Assembly (NCBI GenBank): GCA_026399875.1
Contig: JAPLQF010000019.1
Location: 49,172-113,171 of the forward strand
Length of the DNA stretch: 64,000 nucleotides
Direction: 5' to 3'
Source: Burkholderiales bacterium
GTDB taxonomy: Bacteria; Pseudomonadota; Gammaproteobacteria; Burkholderiales; Burkholderiaceae_E
The notes under the pieces were generated by a model, which saw only the letters and a list, made by a program, of their open reading frames with translations, searched no databases and had not been told where the DNA came from. How positions within the stretch are numbered: the first letter of the stretch is position 1; each line of letters starts with the position of its first letter. Positions 53,830 to 62,812 of this stretch are shown here, in pieces. Position numbers and translations under genes: made by a program.

Positions 53830-53857
53830 CGTCTGCACCCTTGAGGTTGCTTCGAGC

Positions 53858-54676
53858 TCAGGCACTCCCGCGAGTGCTCAAGCCGAGCACGTCCTGCATA
53901 TCGAAAAGACCTGGCCCTTTGCCGGCCAGGAATCGACACGCGCGCAGGCTGCCTTGCGCGTAAGTAGCCCGGCTCGACGACTTGTGGGTGATTTCGATGC
54001 GCTCGCCGGTGCCGGCGAACAGGACAGTATGGTCGCCCACGATGTCGCCGCCCCGAATCACGGAAAAACCGATCGATGACGGATCGCGCTCGCCGGTCAC
54101 GCCGTGGCGCGTCCAGGTGGCGGCTTCGGTCAGTTCGCGCCCCAGGGCTTTGGCGATGACTTCACCCATCCGCAGTGCCGTGCCCGATGGCGCATCGATC
54201 TTGTGGCGATGGTGTGCCTCGATGACTTCGATGTCGAAGCCTTCTGACAGCAGGCCCGCTGCGACTTCGAGCAGCTTCAGGGTCACATTCACGCCGACAC
54301 TCATGTTGGGCGCAAAGACCACACCAACGCGACTGGCGGCGGTGGCAATCGCCTCGCGACCGGCCGCATCGAAGCCGGTCGTGCCGATCACCATGCCCAC
54401 ACCTTCATCCGCACAGATCTGCAGGTGATGCAAGGTGCCCTCGGGTCGGGTGAAATCGATGAGCACCGAAGCGCCGGCGATCGCCTGGCGCGGATCATCT
54501 CTGACAAGAACGCCGGTCAGGCGACCGAGCGTCTCGCCTGCATCCCGACCGATGCCGGGCGCTCCGGGCATGTCGAAGGCACCGACCAGTTCAACATCGG
54601 GTGAGTCGAGTACCGCCTCGATCAGCATTTTTCCCATCCGTCCCGATGCACCGGCGATGGCAATTCGGATCGTCAT
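53858..54676 (-). CDS. dapB: 4-hydroxy-tetrahydrodipicolinate reductase
   Basis: Lysine/diaminopimelate pathway enzyme of 272 residues that reduces HTPA with NAD(P)H. The nucleotide site is [18 protein letters not shown] near the N-terminus, then [28 protein letters not shown] and the substrate/catalytic [18 protein letters not shown] (His-His, Lys). It overlaps the bamE gene by four bases (54673-54676) and precedes tonB by 28 bases, so bamE, dapB and the ton genes may be one transcript. Confidence 0.96.
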   Translation of the reverse strand: MTIRIAIAGASGRMGKMLIEAVLDSPDVELVGAFDMPGAPGIGRDAGETLGRLTGVLVRDDPRQAIAGASVLIDFTRPEGTLHHLQICADEGVGMVIGTTGFDAAGREAIATAASRVGVVFAPNMSVGVNVTLKLLEVAAGLLSEGFDIEVIEAHHRHKIDAPSGTALRMGEVIAKALGRELTEAATWTRHGVTGERDPSSIGFSVIRGGDIVGDHTVLFAGTGERIEITHKSSSRATYAQGSLRACRFLAGKGPGLFDMQDVLGLSTRGSA

Positions 54677-55092
54677 CGGAAGCGGCCCTGGGTGCGGCGA
54701 TAGCCAGGCAACGCCGGGTCATTGCCTTTGTCGAATTGGGGAAGTCCGACAGCCACGATGTCACTGACTTTGCCGTCGACGAACACGACGGTCGCGCGTC
54801 GCAATTCAGCCGACAGGTTGCGGTGCTGGAATCGGAAGACATAGTCCCAGCGATCGGGATGAAATGCGTCGATCATCAGCGGTGTGCCGAGCGCGAATTT
54901 GACCTGTTCGCGGGTCATGCCGACCTTGACCTGGTCGAGCATGATCTGGTCGACGTAATTGCCTTGCGGCACTTCGATGCGATAGGGCTCGAAGAAGCCG
55001 CTGCGGTTTGGGTCGGTCGATGAACATCCCGCAATCGCTGACAGGACGGCAGCGACGGCGAGCACAAGGCTGATGGACCGCGGTGAGGGCAT
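54673..55092 (-). CDS. bamE: Outer membrane assembly lipoprotein BamE (SmpA/OmlA)
   Basis: Lipoprotein of 139 residues in the BAM complex that inserts beta-barrel proteins into the outer membrane. The signal peptide ends at the lipobox Cys in LSAIAGCSS (C23). [20 protein letters not shown], then [20 protein letters not shown] and YVFRFQHR, are the BamE signature. The start is ATG 55092. It is divergent from fur with 111 bases between starts, the standard bamE/fur arrangement, and is coupled to dapB by ATGA. Confidence 0.94.
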   Translation of the reverse strand: MPSPRSISLVLAVAAVLSAIAGCSSTDPNRSGFFEPYRIEVPQGNYVDQIMLDQVKVGMTREQVKFALGTPLMIDAFHPDRWDYVFRFQHRNLSAELRRATVVFVDGKVSDIVAVGLPQFDKGNDPALPGYRRTQGRFR

Positions 55093-55203
55093 GGACTGGC
55101 AGACTGAGTAAACGGTAGGCGACCCGTTATGATACGCAATCGGCAGGTTTTCTCCTGTCTGGCCAACCCGGCTGCCGTCGGGCCTGATCCCCGGAGCGTG
55201 AAC

Positions 55204-55629
55204 GTGCCCACATCCAGTGAACTCAAGAACATGGGGCTCAAGGCCACCTTGCCCCGGCTGAAGGTGCTCGAGATTTTCCAGGAGCGCCGGCATCGGCACA
55301 TGAGTGCCGAGGATGTCTACCGTGAACTGCTGGCCGAGCATCAGGACATTGGCCTGGCGACGGTCTACCGGGTACTGCTGCAATTCGAGCAGGCCGGCAT
55401 TCTCAAGCGCAACAATTTCGAGTCGGGCAAGGCGGTCTACGAGCTCGATGAAGGCGAGCACCACGACCATCTGGTCTGCCTCCAGTGCGGTCGGGTAGAA
55501 GAGTTCCATGATCCGGAAATCGAGCGGCGCCAGCACCGCATCGCCAAGGATCGCGGCTTTGCGCTCCAGGATCATTCGCTGGCGCTCTATGCCAACTGCA
55601 CCAAGCCCGCCTGTCCCGATCGCGGCTGA
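55204..55629 (+). CDS. fur: Ferric uptake regulator Fur
   Basis: Metal-responsive repressor of 141 residues. The DNA-binding domain begins [20 protein letters not shown] and ends with [20 protein letters not shown], and the metal/dimer domain has the sensor site [19 protein letters not shown] and [10 protein letters not shown] (CxxC with a second Cys pair). Start is GTG 55204, with GGAG eight bases upstream; a GTG at 55198 is also in frame. TATGAT at 55128-55133 may be its -10 box. It faces bamE. Confidence 0.95.
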   Translation: MPTSSELKNMGLKATLPRLKVLEIFQERRHRHMSAEDVYRELLAEHQDIGLATVYRVLLQFEQAGILKRNNFESGKAVYELDEGEHHDHLVCLQCGRVEEFHDPEIERRQHRIAKDRGFALQDHSLALYANCTKPACPDRG

Positions 55630-55638
55630 AACGCCCGT

Positions 55639-55666
55639 GCGGTCTGACTTTCTTTTGGCAGACCGC
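55639..55666. terminator. Stem-loop downstream of fur
   Basis: GCGGTCTG and CAGACCGC (55639-55646 and 55659-55666) form a perfect 8-bp stem with a 12-base loop, ten bases after the fur stop. No T-run follows, so it may be a factor-dependent terminator or message-stabilising hairpin. Confidence 0.45.
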
Positions 55667-55748
55667 CTGCTGCCGTCCGCCGGCATGGCGTTTGCTTTAG
55701 GACGCTGGTCTTGTCACGGATTTCCTAGCTGCTCCACCAAGGTCTTCG

Positions 55749-57218
55749 ATGAGCGCCTCCGCCCTTAACCTGCTGCCTGCACCCGACGGCGTCTACGACG
55801 AGATGTTCGATTCGGGGCAACAGCCTCGCGCCCATTACCGGCGCTATGACAACTGGCTGCGAGAGATGTCAGCCGACCAGATGGCGGCCAAACGAGCCGA
55901 GGCCGATCTCATCTTCCGGCGCATCGGTATCACTTTTTCGGTTTACGGCGAAGAGGGCGGCACCGAGCGCCTAATCCCTTCGGATGTCGTGCCGCGCATC
56001 ATTGCTGCGGATGAATGGGAGCGCCTCGAGCGCGGACTGGTGCAGCGGGTGACCGCGATCAACCGTTTCCTGGCCGACATCTATCACGACCGCGAGATTC
56101 TGAAGGCCGGGCTGATCCCTGAAGAACAGATTCTGGCCAACGATCAGTATTCGTCGGCCATGGTCGGCGTCAAAGTCCCTCGCGACATCTATGCCCATAT
56201 TGTCGGCGTCGACATCGTCAGGCATTCCGACGGCGGCTATTACGTGCTCGAGGACAACCTGCGGGTGCCCTCCGGCGTGTCCTACATGATGAGCAACCGC
56301 AAGATGATGATGCGGCTGTTCCCCGATCTTTTCCGTCGCTATCAGGTCAGGCCGGTCGAGCACTATCCGGCGCTGTTGCTTCAGACCCTTCGTGCCGCCA
56401 CCGAAGTCGATTCGCCGACTGTCGTTCTGCTCACCCCGGGGCGCTTCAACAGCGCCTATTTCGAGCATGCCTTTCTCGCCCAGCAGATGGGCGTCGAACT
56501 GGTCGAAGGTCAGGACCTCTTCGTCAAGGACGAGTGCGTCTACATGCGGACCACCGACGGACCGAAGCAGGTCGATGTCGTTTACCGGCGCCTCGACGAC
56601 AACTTCCTCGATCCGCTGGCCTTTCGGCCCGACTCGATGCTCGGCGTGCCGGGCCTGATGTCGGCCTATCGTCAGGGCAATGTCGTGATCTGCAACGCGG
56701 TGGGCACCGGTGTGGCCGACGACAAATCGATTTACCCCTATGTGCCCGAGATGATCCGCTTTTATCTGGGTGAGGAGCCGATCCTCAATAACGTGCCGAC
56801 ATGGCAGTGCCGCCGTCCGGACGAACTTGCCCATGTCGCGGCCAATCTCGAAAAGCTCGTTGTGAAGGAGGTGCATGGCGCCGGCGGCTACGGCATGCTG
56901 GTCGGACCGACCAGCAGCAAGCAGGAAGTCGCCGACTTCAGGACCCGCCTGCTGGCCAATCCCGGCAACTACATCGCCCAGCCCACGCTGGCCCTGTCGG
57001 CCTGCCCGACCTTCGTCGAGGAAGGCGTGGCACCGCGACATATCGATTTGCGGCCATTCGTGCTGGTTGGCCGTGAGACCCGGATCGTCCCTGGCGGGCT
57101 GACCCGTGTCGCCCTGCGCCGCGGGTCGCTGGTGGTCAATTCATCGCAGGGCGGTGGCACCAAGGACACCTGGGTGGTTGACGAATCCGGCGCCGGCCAG
57201 TCGAGCCCCGCACCCTGA
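55749..57218 (+). CDS. Circularly permuted ATP-grasp protein (CP_ATPgrasp_2)
   Basis: Predicted carboxylate-amine/thiol ligase of 489 residues in the circularly permuted ATP-grasp family. Family blocks are DGVYDEMFDSGQQPRAHY, RIGITFSVYGEEGGTERLIP, YYVLEDNLRVPSGVSYMMSN and VVKEVHGAGGYGMLVGP, with metal/ATP residues in the last two. These proteins are predicted to make peptide-like bonds and occur with alpha-E, transglutaminase and Anbu genes. It begins at ATG 55749, 119 bases after fur, with a weak ribosome site, and is followed after 13 bases by the alpha-E gene. Confidence 0.9.
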   Translation: MSASALNLLPAPDGVYDEMFDSGQQPRAHYRRYDNWLREMSADQMAAKRAEADLIFRRIGITFSVYGEEGGTERLIPSDVVPRIIAADEWERLERGLVQRVTAINRFLADIYHDREILKAGLIPEEQILANDQYSSAMVGVKVPRDIYAHIVGVDIVRHSDGGYYVLEDNLRVPSGVSYMMSNRKMMMRLFPDLFRRYQVRPVEHYPALLLQTLRAATEVDSPTVVLLTPGRFNSAYFEHAFLAQQMGVELVEGQDLFVKDECVYMRTTDGPKQVDVVYRRLDDNFLDPLAFRPDSMLGVPGLMSAYRQGNVVICNAVGTGVADDKSIYPYVPEMIRFYLGEEPILNNVPTWQCRRPDELAHVAANLEKLVVKEVHGAGGYGMLVGPTSSKQEVADFRTRLLANPGNYIAQPTLALSACPTFVEEGVAPRHIDLRPFVLVGRETRIVPGGLTRVALRRGSLVVNSSQGGGTKDTWVVDESGAGQSSPAP

Positions 57219-57231
57219 AAGCTGCCGCCTC

Positions 57232-58161
57232 ATGCTAGCCCGCGTCGCATCCCATCTCTACTGGCTCTCACGATATCTTGAGCGTGCCGAAAACATGGCG
57301 CGCATCCTGGATGTCGGCGCATCGCTGGCCCTGCTGTCGGGTCAGGGCGATGAGCGGGCAGCGATCGAGCCGCTGATCATCACCGACACGCTCGAGTCCT
57401 TCCACACCACCGGTCAGGCGCCGACACCCGAACAGGTGGCCCGATTCCTGGCCTGGGGCGCCTCCCATCCGTCGAGCATCGTCAACTGCCTGGAGGCCAG
57501 TCGCGAAAATGCCCGTGCGGTCAGAGGGTCGGTGACTTCCGAAATGTGGGAGAACATCAATGACACCTGGTTGCAGTTGCTGAACAAGCGGGGTCCGGTG
57601 GGTGGGCCGATCGATGCGAGCTTTTTCGAGTGGGTCAAGGAGCGCTCGCATCTGTTTCGAGGCATCACCTTCGCCACCATCCGTCGCGATCAGCCGTATC
57701 AGTTCATTCGGCTCGGTACTTTTCTCGAACGCGCCGACAACACCGCCCGGATCCTTTCGGTCAAGCAGGCCCGCCAGGGCGTTGCGGACGACGAGGGTGA
57801 CCTCGCCGATCACTATCGGCTGAGCGCGGTGCTGCGGTCGGTCAGTGCACTGGAAGCGTATCGTGATACTTATCGTGACGTCATCGATTCGCGGCGCGTG
57901 GCCGAATTGCTGATCTTCGATCCGACGCTGCCGCGATCGCTGCGCTTCTGTTTTGACGAGGTGGTGAGCATCCTGTCGCAGTTGCCGCAGGCGCCTGCGC
58001 GCGAGGCGCGTCGCCTTGCCGCGCACATGCTGGCCAGTCTCGAACACGGCCTGCTCGACGATGTCTACGCGGAAGGGCTCGATGAGTTTCTCGAGCGCTT
58101 CCTGATCGACAACATTCGACTTGGCAATGCGGTGCATTCGGCCTACCTCGAGATGAAGTAA
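57232..58161 (+). CDS. Alpha-E domain protein
   Basis: Mostly helical protein of 309 residues of the alpha-E family, found next to circularly permuted ATP-grasp genes. It starts MLARVASHLYWLSRYLERAE, then NMARILDVGASLALLSGQGD, FIRLGTFLERADNTARILSV and SALEAYRDTYRDVIDSRRVA, with the repeated ERA-N-AR motif of the family. No catalytic residues are known; it is predicted to act with the ATP-grasp enzyme. It lies 13 bases after the ATP-grasp gene and 33 bases before the Anbu gene. Confidence 0.9.
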   Translation: MLARVASHLYWLSRYLERAENMARILDVGASLALLSGQGDERAAIEPLIITDTLESFHTTGQAPTPEQVARFLAWGASHPSSIVNCLEASRENARAVRGSVTSEMWENINDTWLQLLNKRGPVGGPIDASFFEWVKERSHLFRGITFATIRRDQPYQFIRLGTFLERADNTARILSVKQARQGVADDEGDLADHYRLSAVLRSVSALEAYRDTYRDVIDSRRVAELLIFDPTLPRSLRFCFDEVVSILSQLPQAPAREARRLAAHMLASLEHGLLDDVYAEGLDEFLERFLIDNIRLGNAVHSAYLEMK

Positions 58162-58194
58162 GCTGCCGCGTCGCATCCACCTCCCCCGACAGGC

Positions 58195-58932
58195 ATGACT
58201 TACTGCGTCGCTATGGCCCTCCATGAAGGGCTCCTCTTTGCTTCCGACTCGCGCACGAATGCGGGCGTCGATCATGTGTCGACTTTCTCGAAGATGACGA
58301 TCTTCGAGGCCAGCGGCGAGCGTGTGATCGTGCTTCTGAACTCGGGCAATCTGGCGACGACACAGACCGTCGTCAGCAGGCTGCGCAAGGCTCTCGCCAC
58401 CGATGGGCCCAATCTCCTGAATGTGCCGAGCCTGTTCGATTGCGCAACGCTGGTCGGCGAGGGCGTGCGGCAGGTGATTTCGCATCATTCGGGGCAGCAG
58501 GCGCAGCAGGGCAGTGTCGATTTCAGCTGCAACTTTCTGGTCGGGGGGCAGATCGCCGGTGAGCGGCCCCGCTTGTTTCTGGTCTATCCCGAGGGCAACT
58601 TCATCGAGGCGACCGACGACACGCCGTTCTTTCAGATCGGCGAAAGCAAATATGGAAAGCCGATCATCGATCGCGTCGTGAAGACCGAGACCAGCGTGGC
58701 CGAAGCGCTCAAGTGTGCGCTGGTGTCATTCGATTCGACGATGCGATCGAATCTGTCGGTCGGACTGCCGCTCGATATCGCGCTGGTGGGCACCGATGCG
58801 CTGGCGGTCACCTTCCGACATCGGATCGATACCGATGATGTCTATTTCGGCTCCCTGCGTCAGGGATGGAGTCAGGGCCTGAAGAAGGTCTTCAACGAGT
58901 TGCCGGCCCCCGACTGGTTCCGCTACGACTGA
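58195..58932 (+). CDS. Anbu, proteasome-like Ntn hydrolase
   Basis: Bacterial proteasome-type protease (ancestral beta-subunit, Anbu) of 245 residues. After Met removal the N-terminal Thr (MTYCVAMALHEGLLFASDSR) would be the nucleophile, with Asp17 (ASDSR) and Lys32 (STFSKM) of the Ntn catalytic set. VDFSCNFLVGGQIAG and FFQIGESKYGKPIIDRV are typical of Anbu. It is the third gene of the ATP-grasp/alpha-E/Anbu operon. Substrate and true activity are not settled for this family. It converges with recN. Confidence 0.92.
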   Translation: MTYCVAMALHEGLLFASDSRTNAGVDHVSTFSKMTIFEASGERVIVLLNSGNLATTQTVVSRLRKALATDGPNLLNVPSLFDCATLVGEGVRQVISHHSGQQAQQGSVDFSCNFLVGGQIAGERPRLFLVYPEGNFIEATDDTPFFQIGESKYGKPIIDRVVKTETSVAEALKCALVSFDSTMRSNLSVGLPLDIALVGTDALAVTFRHRIDTDDVYFGSLRQGWSQGLKKVFNELPAPDWFRYD

Positions 58933-59054
58933 GGCTCGACGCTGCCGTCGAGTTGGCGATCGAGGAGGCGATCAAGGTGGTAATCAAGGGGGGCGGTCCA
59001 GGAGTCCGGTCTGGGAGGCACGCGAGGGCTTGCCATGAGGCCGTCGCGCACGGC

Positions 59055-60698
59055 TCAGCCGAGCAGCTCGCGAGCGTGTTTGCGGGTGGTTGCGGTGATC
59101 TCTTTGCCGCCCAGCATGCGGGCGATTTCTTCGATCCGCCGGTTGCGGTCGAGGTGTTCGATCAGACTGGTGGTGCGATCAGCCTGCTGCACTTTGGCAA
59201 CCGAGAAGTGCTCATTGGCTTTGGCGGCCACCTGCGGTAAGTGGGTGACGCAAAGCACCTGACGGTCTTCGCCCAGCCGTCGCATCAACTCGCCCACCAC
59301 TTCGGCGACTGCACCGCCCACGCCGGCGTCGGCCTCATCGAAAATCAGGGTCGGAACAGGATTGGCCTGTGCCGCCAGTTCGCTGATGGCCAGGCTGATG
59401 CGCGACAGCTCGCCGCCGGAGGCGACCTTTCCAAGCGCACGCGGTGTGGCGCCGGCATGGCCTGCGACCCGAAACTCGACCCGATCGATACCGTGAGCGC
59501 CTGGATCGCCGCGTTCGAGAATGATCTCGAAACGTCCGCCTTGCATGCCCATGCGGCCGATACGTTGCGACACACCTTTCGACAGCGTGGTTGCAGCCTT
59601 TGCGCGTCGCGCCGAGATAGTTGCCGCGAGCTGATCGTAATCGGCACGCGCCTCGTCGCGCTGTTTGGCCAGGGCCTCGGGGTCGACCGCGCGGGTCAGG
59701 CTGCTGAGCCGGTTTCGCAGCGTTTCGAGCTCGCCGGGCAGTTGCGCGGGCGCCAGCCTGAATTTTCGGCCGGCCGCAAAAAGCATGCCGATCCGCTGTT
59801 CGACACTCGCCAGCCGTTCCGGGTCGAGTTCACCGCGCTCGGCATAGTTCGACAATGCCGAGGCCGCTTCATCGGCCTGGATCGATGCCGACTCGAGCAT
59901 CTCGATCGCCGGGCGAAGTCGCTCATCGAGGGCGGCCAGGTTGCGAAGCCGCTGCAGCAGCTGTTGCAGCTGGGAGCAGACGGCGCCATCGGCCTCGCTC
60001 AGGGCGTCGGCGATGACTCGGCTGCCATCGATGAGGGTGGCAGCGTGAGCCAGCCGCTTTTGCTCCTGCTCGAGCGCATCCCATTCGCCTTCGATCGGGG
60101 CGACGCGCGAGAGCTCATCGACTTGCCAGCTCAGACGATCGCGTTCGAGGGCCATCTCGCGCTCGCCGCCTTCGATCTGTTCGATCTCGCGCTCGATGCC
60201 GCGCCAGCGTGCATGAGCCTGGGCAAGCGCGGCGAGCTCGGTGGCCACGCCGGCATAACGATCGAGCAGGGCACGCTGCCCGTCGGTGCGCAGCATGGCC
60301 TGCGAGGCATGCTGGCCATGCACTTCGACCAGCATCTCGCCAAGTTCGCGCAGTTGCGCCGCGGTCGCAGGATGGCCGTTGATGAGTGCCCGCGATCGTC
60401 CGTCGGCGTCGACCAGCCGGCGGGCGAGGACCGTGCCGGGGTCGCCGGCGAGTTCGTGCTCGTCCAGCCAGGTTTCGAGGCGGGCATCGATGCTGAAACT
60501 GGCTGTGATATCGGCGCGACTGGCGCCTTCGCGGACCACGCTCTGATCTGCGCGTGCCCCGAGCGCGAGTCCGAGCGCATCGATGAGGATCGACTTGCCG
60601 GCACCGGTTTCGCCGGAAAGCACCGAAAAACCTGGGCCGAATTCGAGGTCGATCGCCTCGACGATGACGAAATCCCGAAGTCGAAGGGCGGTCAGCAT
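59055..60698 (-). CDS. recN: DNA repair protein RecN
   Basis: SMC-like ATPase of 547 residues for double-strand break repair. The Walker A motif is VLSGETGAGKSILIDALGLA, the coiled-coil arms occupy about residues 150-350, and the signature and Walker B are KVASGGELSRISLAISELAA and PTLIFDEADAGVGGAVAEVV. The start is ATG 60698 (MLTALRLRDFVIVE), seven bases after the nadK stop, so the pair is one transcript. An in-frame extension upstream to 60878 lies inside nadK and is rejected. Confidence 0.95.
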   Translation of the reverse strand: MLTALRLRDFVIVEAIDLEFGPGFSVLSGETGAGKSILIDALGLALGARADQSVVREGASRADITASFSIDARLETWLDEHELAGDPGTVLARRLVDADGRSRALINGHPATAAQLRELGEMLVEVHGQHASQAMLRTDGQRALLDRYAGVATELAALAQAHARWRGIEREIEQIEGGEREMALERDRLSWQVDELSRVAPIEGEWDALEQEQKRLAHAATLIDGSRVIADALSEADGAVCSQLQQLLQRLRNLAALDERLRPAIEMLESASIQADEAASALSNYAERGELDPERLASVEQRIGMLFAAGRKFRLAPAQLPGELETLRNRLSSLTRAVDPEALAKQRDEARADYDQLAATISARRAKAATTLSKGVSQRIGRMGMQGGRFEIILERGDPGAHGIDRVEFRVAGHAGATPRALGKVASGGELSRISLAISELAAQANPVPTLIFDEADAGVGGAVAEVVGELMRRLGEDRQVLCVTHLPQVAAKANEHFSVAKVQQADRTTSLIEHLDRNRRIEEIARMLGGKEITATTRKHARELLG

Positions 60699-60705
60699 GG
60701 CGAAA

Positions 60706-61596
60706 TCAAAGTCGCGGCGCGAGGCTCGGCATCTCGTGCCAGTTGAGTTTGGAGCGCAAGGTGGCGTAGTAGCTGTAGCCGCTCGGATGCAGGAAGCGGC
60801 AGGTGTAATCGGCCCGACTGACTTCGAGCAGATCGCCCAGCTGCAGATCGGCAAAAGTCTGCATGTCGCAATTGACACGGGTTTCGCGGCCTTCAGCCAC
60901 GCTCATGCTGATGACCGATTTGGCCGGCAGCACGATCGGCCGATTCGACAGCGCCTGAGGCGCTACCGGCACCAGCACGATGCCTTCAAGCGAGGGATGC
61001 AGGATCGGGCCATTGCACGACAGGGCATAGGCGGTCGAGCCGGTCGGCGTGGCGACGATCAGGCCATCGGCCCGCTGGCTGTACATATAGATGCCATCGA
61101 CATGGACCTGAACATCGATCATGCCGGCCCGCGAACTGCGGCTGATGACCACGTCGTTGACTGCGCTCGACTCGAAGATCACCTGCGAATCGCGGCTGAC
61201 GCGGGCCTTGAGGATGGAGCGGTTCTCGGCGACGAAATGGCCGTCGAGGACGGCGCCGAGTGCTTCCGGCCATCGCAGCAGCGGGATGTCGGTGATAAAG
61301 CCCAGTCGTCCGAAGTTGATGCCGACCAGCGGCACGCCGTGGGGCGCAAGCTCGCGTGCGATGCCCAGCATCGTGCCGTCACCGCCGACGATCACGGCGA
61401 GGTCGGCCGAGCTGCCGATGCGCGCGATATCGGCGGGCGCAAGCTCGGTGCGACCGCTGGCCTGCACGTCCCCCGGTTCGAACAGAACCGTGAACCCTCG
61501 CATCGTCAGAAACTGGCGGATTTCGAGCAGAGTCTGTGCGACAGCCTCGGAGGGCTGCTTGCCGAACAGGGCGACAGTCTTGAAGGATGAGGTCAT
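60706..61596 (-). CDS. nadK: NAD kinase
   Basis: Makes NADP from NAD and ATP in the cytoplasm. It is 296 residues with the family motifs [18 protein letters not shown] (GGDG) and [20 protein letters not shown], plus [13 protein letters not shown] and [19 protein letters not shown] near the C-terminus. It starts at ATG 61596, divergent from hrcA (158 bases between starts), the common nadK/hrcA arrangement of betaproteobacteria, and is followed by recN. Confidence 0.96.
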   Translation of the reverse strand: MTSSFKTVALFGKQPSEAVAQTLLEIRQFLTMRGFTVLFEPGDVQASGRTELAPADIARIGSSADLAVIVGGDGTMLGIARELAPHGVPLVGINFGRLGFITDIPLLRWPEALGAVLDGHFVAENRSILKARVSRDSQVIFESSAVNDVVISRSSRAGMIDVQVHVDGIYMYSQRADGLIVATPTGSTAYALSCNGPILHPSLEGIVLVPVAPQALSNRPIVLPAKSVISMSVAEGRETRVNCDMQTFADLQLGDLLEVSRADYTCRFLHPSGYSYYATLRSKLNWHEMPSLAPRL

Positions 61597-61718
61597 CGCG
61601 GCATTTCACCACACTTCAGCCGTCGCGAATGCGACCGGTGGCCTATGTCGAAAAGCCGGGTCCCAAACCGGCCGGCCTTCGAGCGGCGTCCGCCGGCAAG
61701 AGAGCGGTTGGGGCCGGT

Positions 61719-61747
61719 TTGGCATCCGGCCCGATTCGGTCTATAAC
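61719..61747 (+). promoter_or_regulatory. Sigma-70 promoter of hrcA (near-leaderless)
   Basis: TTGGCA (61719-61724), a 17-base spacer and TATAAC (61742-61747) form a strong promoter. Transcription should start at about 61753-61755, which is at or next to the hrcA ATG (61755), so the message would have almost no leader. Confidence 0.7.
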
Positions 61748-61754
61748 TTGTCAC

Positions 61755-62771
61755 ATGCTCGATTCGCGCGCCAGGATGCTCCTCAAGACCCTGATCGAAC
61801 GGTACGTCGCAGACGGCCAGCCGGTGGGGTCGCGCACGCTTTCTCGCCATTCCGGCCTCGAGCTGTCGCCGGCGACCATTCGAAACGTCATGGCCGATCT
61901 TGAAGATCTCGGCCTGATCACCAGCCCGCACACCTCTGCCGGCCGCATTCCGACACCGCGCGGCTATCGCATGTTCGTCGATTCGCTGATCACGGTCAGG
62001 CCGCTCGAAATCGAGCAGGCCGAACTCATGCAAGGGCAACTGCTGGCCGAAGAGCCGCAAAGAGTGCTGTCGCAGGCGGCACAATTGCTTTCGAGTCTGT
62101 CGCACTTTGCAGGTGTCGTCATGACGCCACGGCGCAGCGCGAGCTTTCGGCAGCTCGAGTTCATGCGCCTGTCAGACCGCCGCGTCCTGATGATCATCGT
62201 CACCCCCGAGGGCGACGTCCAGAATCGCATCATGCATGTCGAGCGCGACTACACGCCGACCGAGCTCATCGAAGCATCGAACTACATCAATCAGAATTTT
62301 GCCGGCCTCGAGTTCAGCGCCATCCTCCAGCGCCTCAAGGGCGAGCTGCTGAGTCTGCGCGACGACATCACCACGCTGCTCCACAAAGCGGTTTCGGCTG
62401 GCAGCCAGGCGGCGACCGAGCAGGCCGAAACCGTGATGATCAGCGGTGAGCGCAATCTTGTGGCGGTCCATGAGCTCTCCGACAACCTCGATCGGCTGCG
62501 TCAGCTCTTCGGCCTCTTCGAACAGAAAACCGGTCTGATTCAGCTCTTCGATGCTGGCAGTCATGCCGAGGGCGTGCAGATCTTCATCGGCGGCGAGTCG
62601 CAACTCGTGCCGATGGACCAGCTGTCGGTGGTGGTCGCTCCCTATGAGGCCGACGGCAAGATCGTCGGCACTCTGGGTGTCATCGGCCCCACCCGGATGG
62701 CTTACGACCGGGTGATCCAGATCGTCGACATCACCGCGCGGCTGGTGACCAGCGCCCTGAGCCACGGCTGA
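61755..62771 (+). CDS. hrcA: Heat-inducible transcription repressor HrcA
   Basis: Represses groE and dnaK operons by binding CIRCE elements. It is 338 residues, starting [20 protein letters not shown], with the winged-helix block [20 protein letters not shown], then [20 protein letters not shown]. The C-terminal part ends [20 protein letters not shown] and [15 protein letters not shown]. No CIRCE sequence is seen at its own promoter. It is divergent from nadK and lies upstream of the ABC ATPase and hemH. Confidence 0.96.
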   Translation: MLDSRARMLLKTLIERYVADGQPVGSRTLSRHSGLELSPATIRNVMADLEDLGLITSPHTSAGRIPTPRGYRMFVDSLITVRPLEIEQAELMQGQLLAEEPQRVLSQAAQLLSSLSHFAGVVMTPRRSASFRQLEFMRLSDRRVLMIIVTPEGDVQNRIMHVERDYTPTELIEASNYINQNFAGLEFSAILQRLKGELLSLRDDITTLLHKAVSAGSQAATEQAETVMISGERNLVAVHELSDNLDRLRQLFGLFEQKTGLIQLFDAGSHAEGVQIFIGGESQLVPMDQLSVVVAPYEADGKIVGTLGVIGPTRMAYDRVIQIVDITARLVTSALSHG

Positions 62772-62812
62772 TTCGCGCCGCAGCGTCATGTCCGCTCAAG
62801 GAAAGACAGCCC

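Noticed and set aside
60699..60878. Upstream extension of recN into nadK
   Set aside because: The sequence is inside the well-conserved nadK C-terminus; ATG 60698 gives the standard RecN N-terminus.
61600..61760. CIRCE element at the hrcA promoter
   Set aside because: No TTAGCACTC-N9-GAGTGCTAA-like inverted repeat is present in the nadK/hrcA gap.
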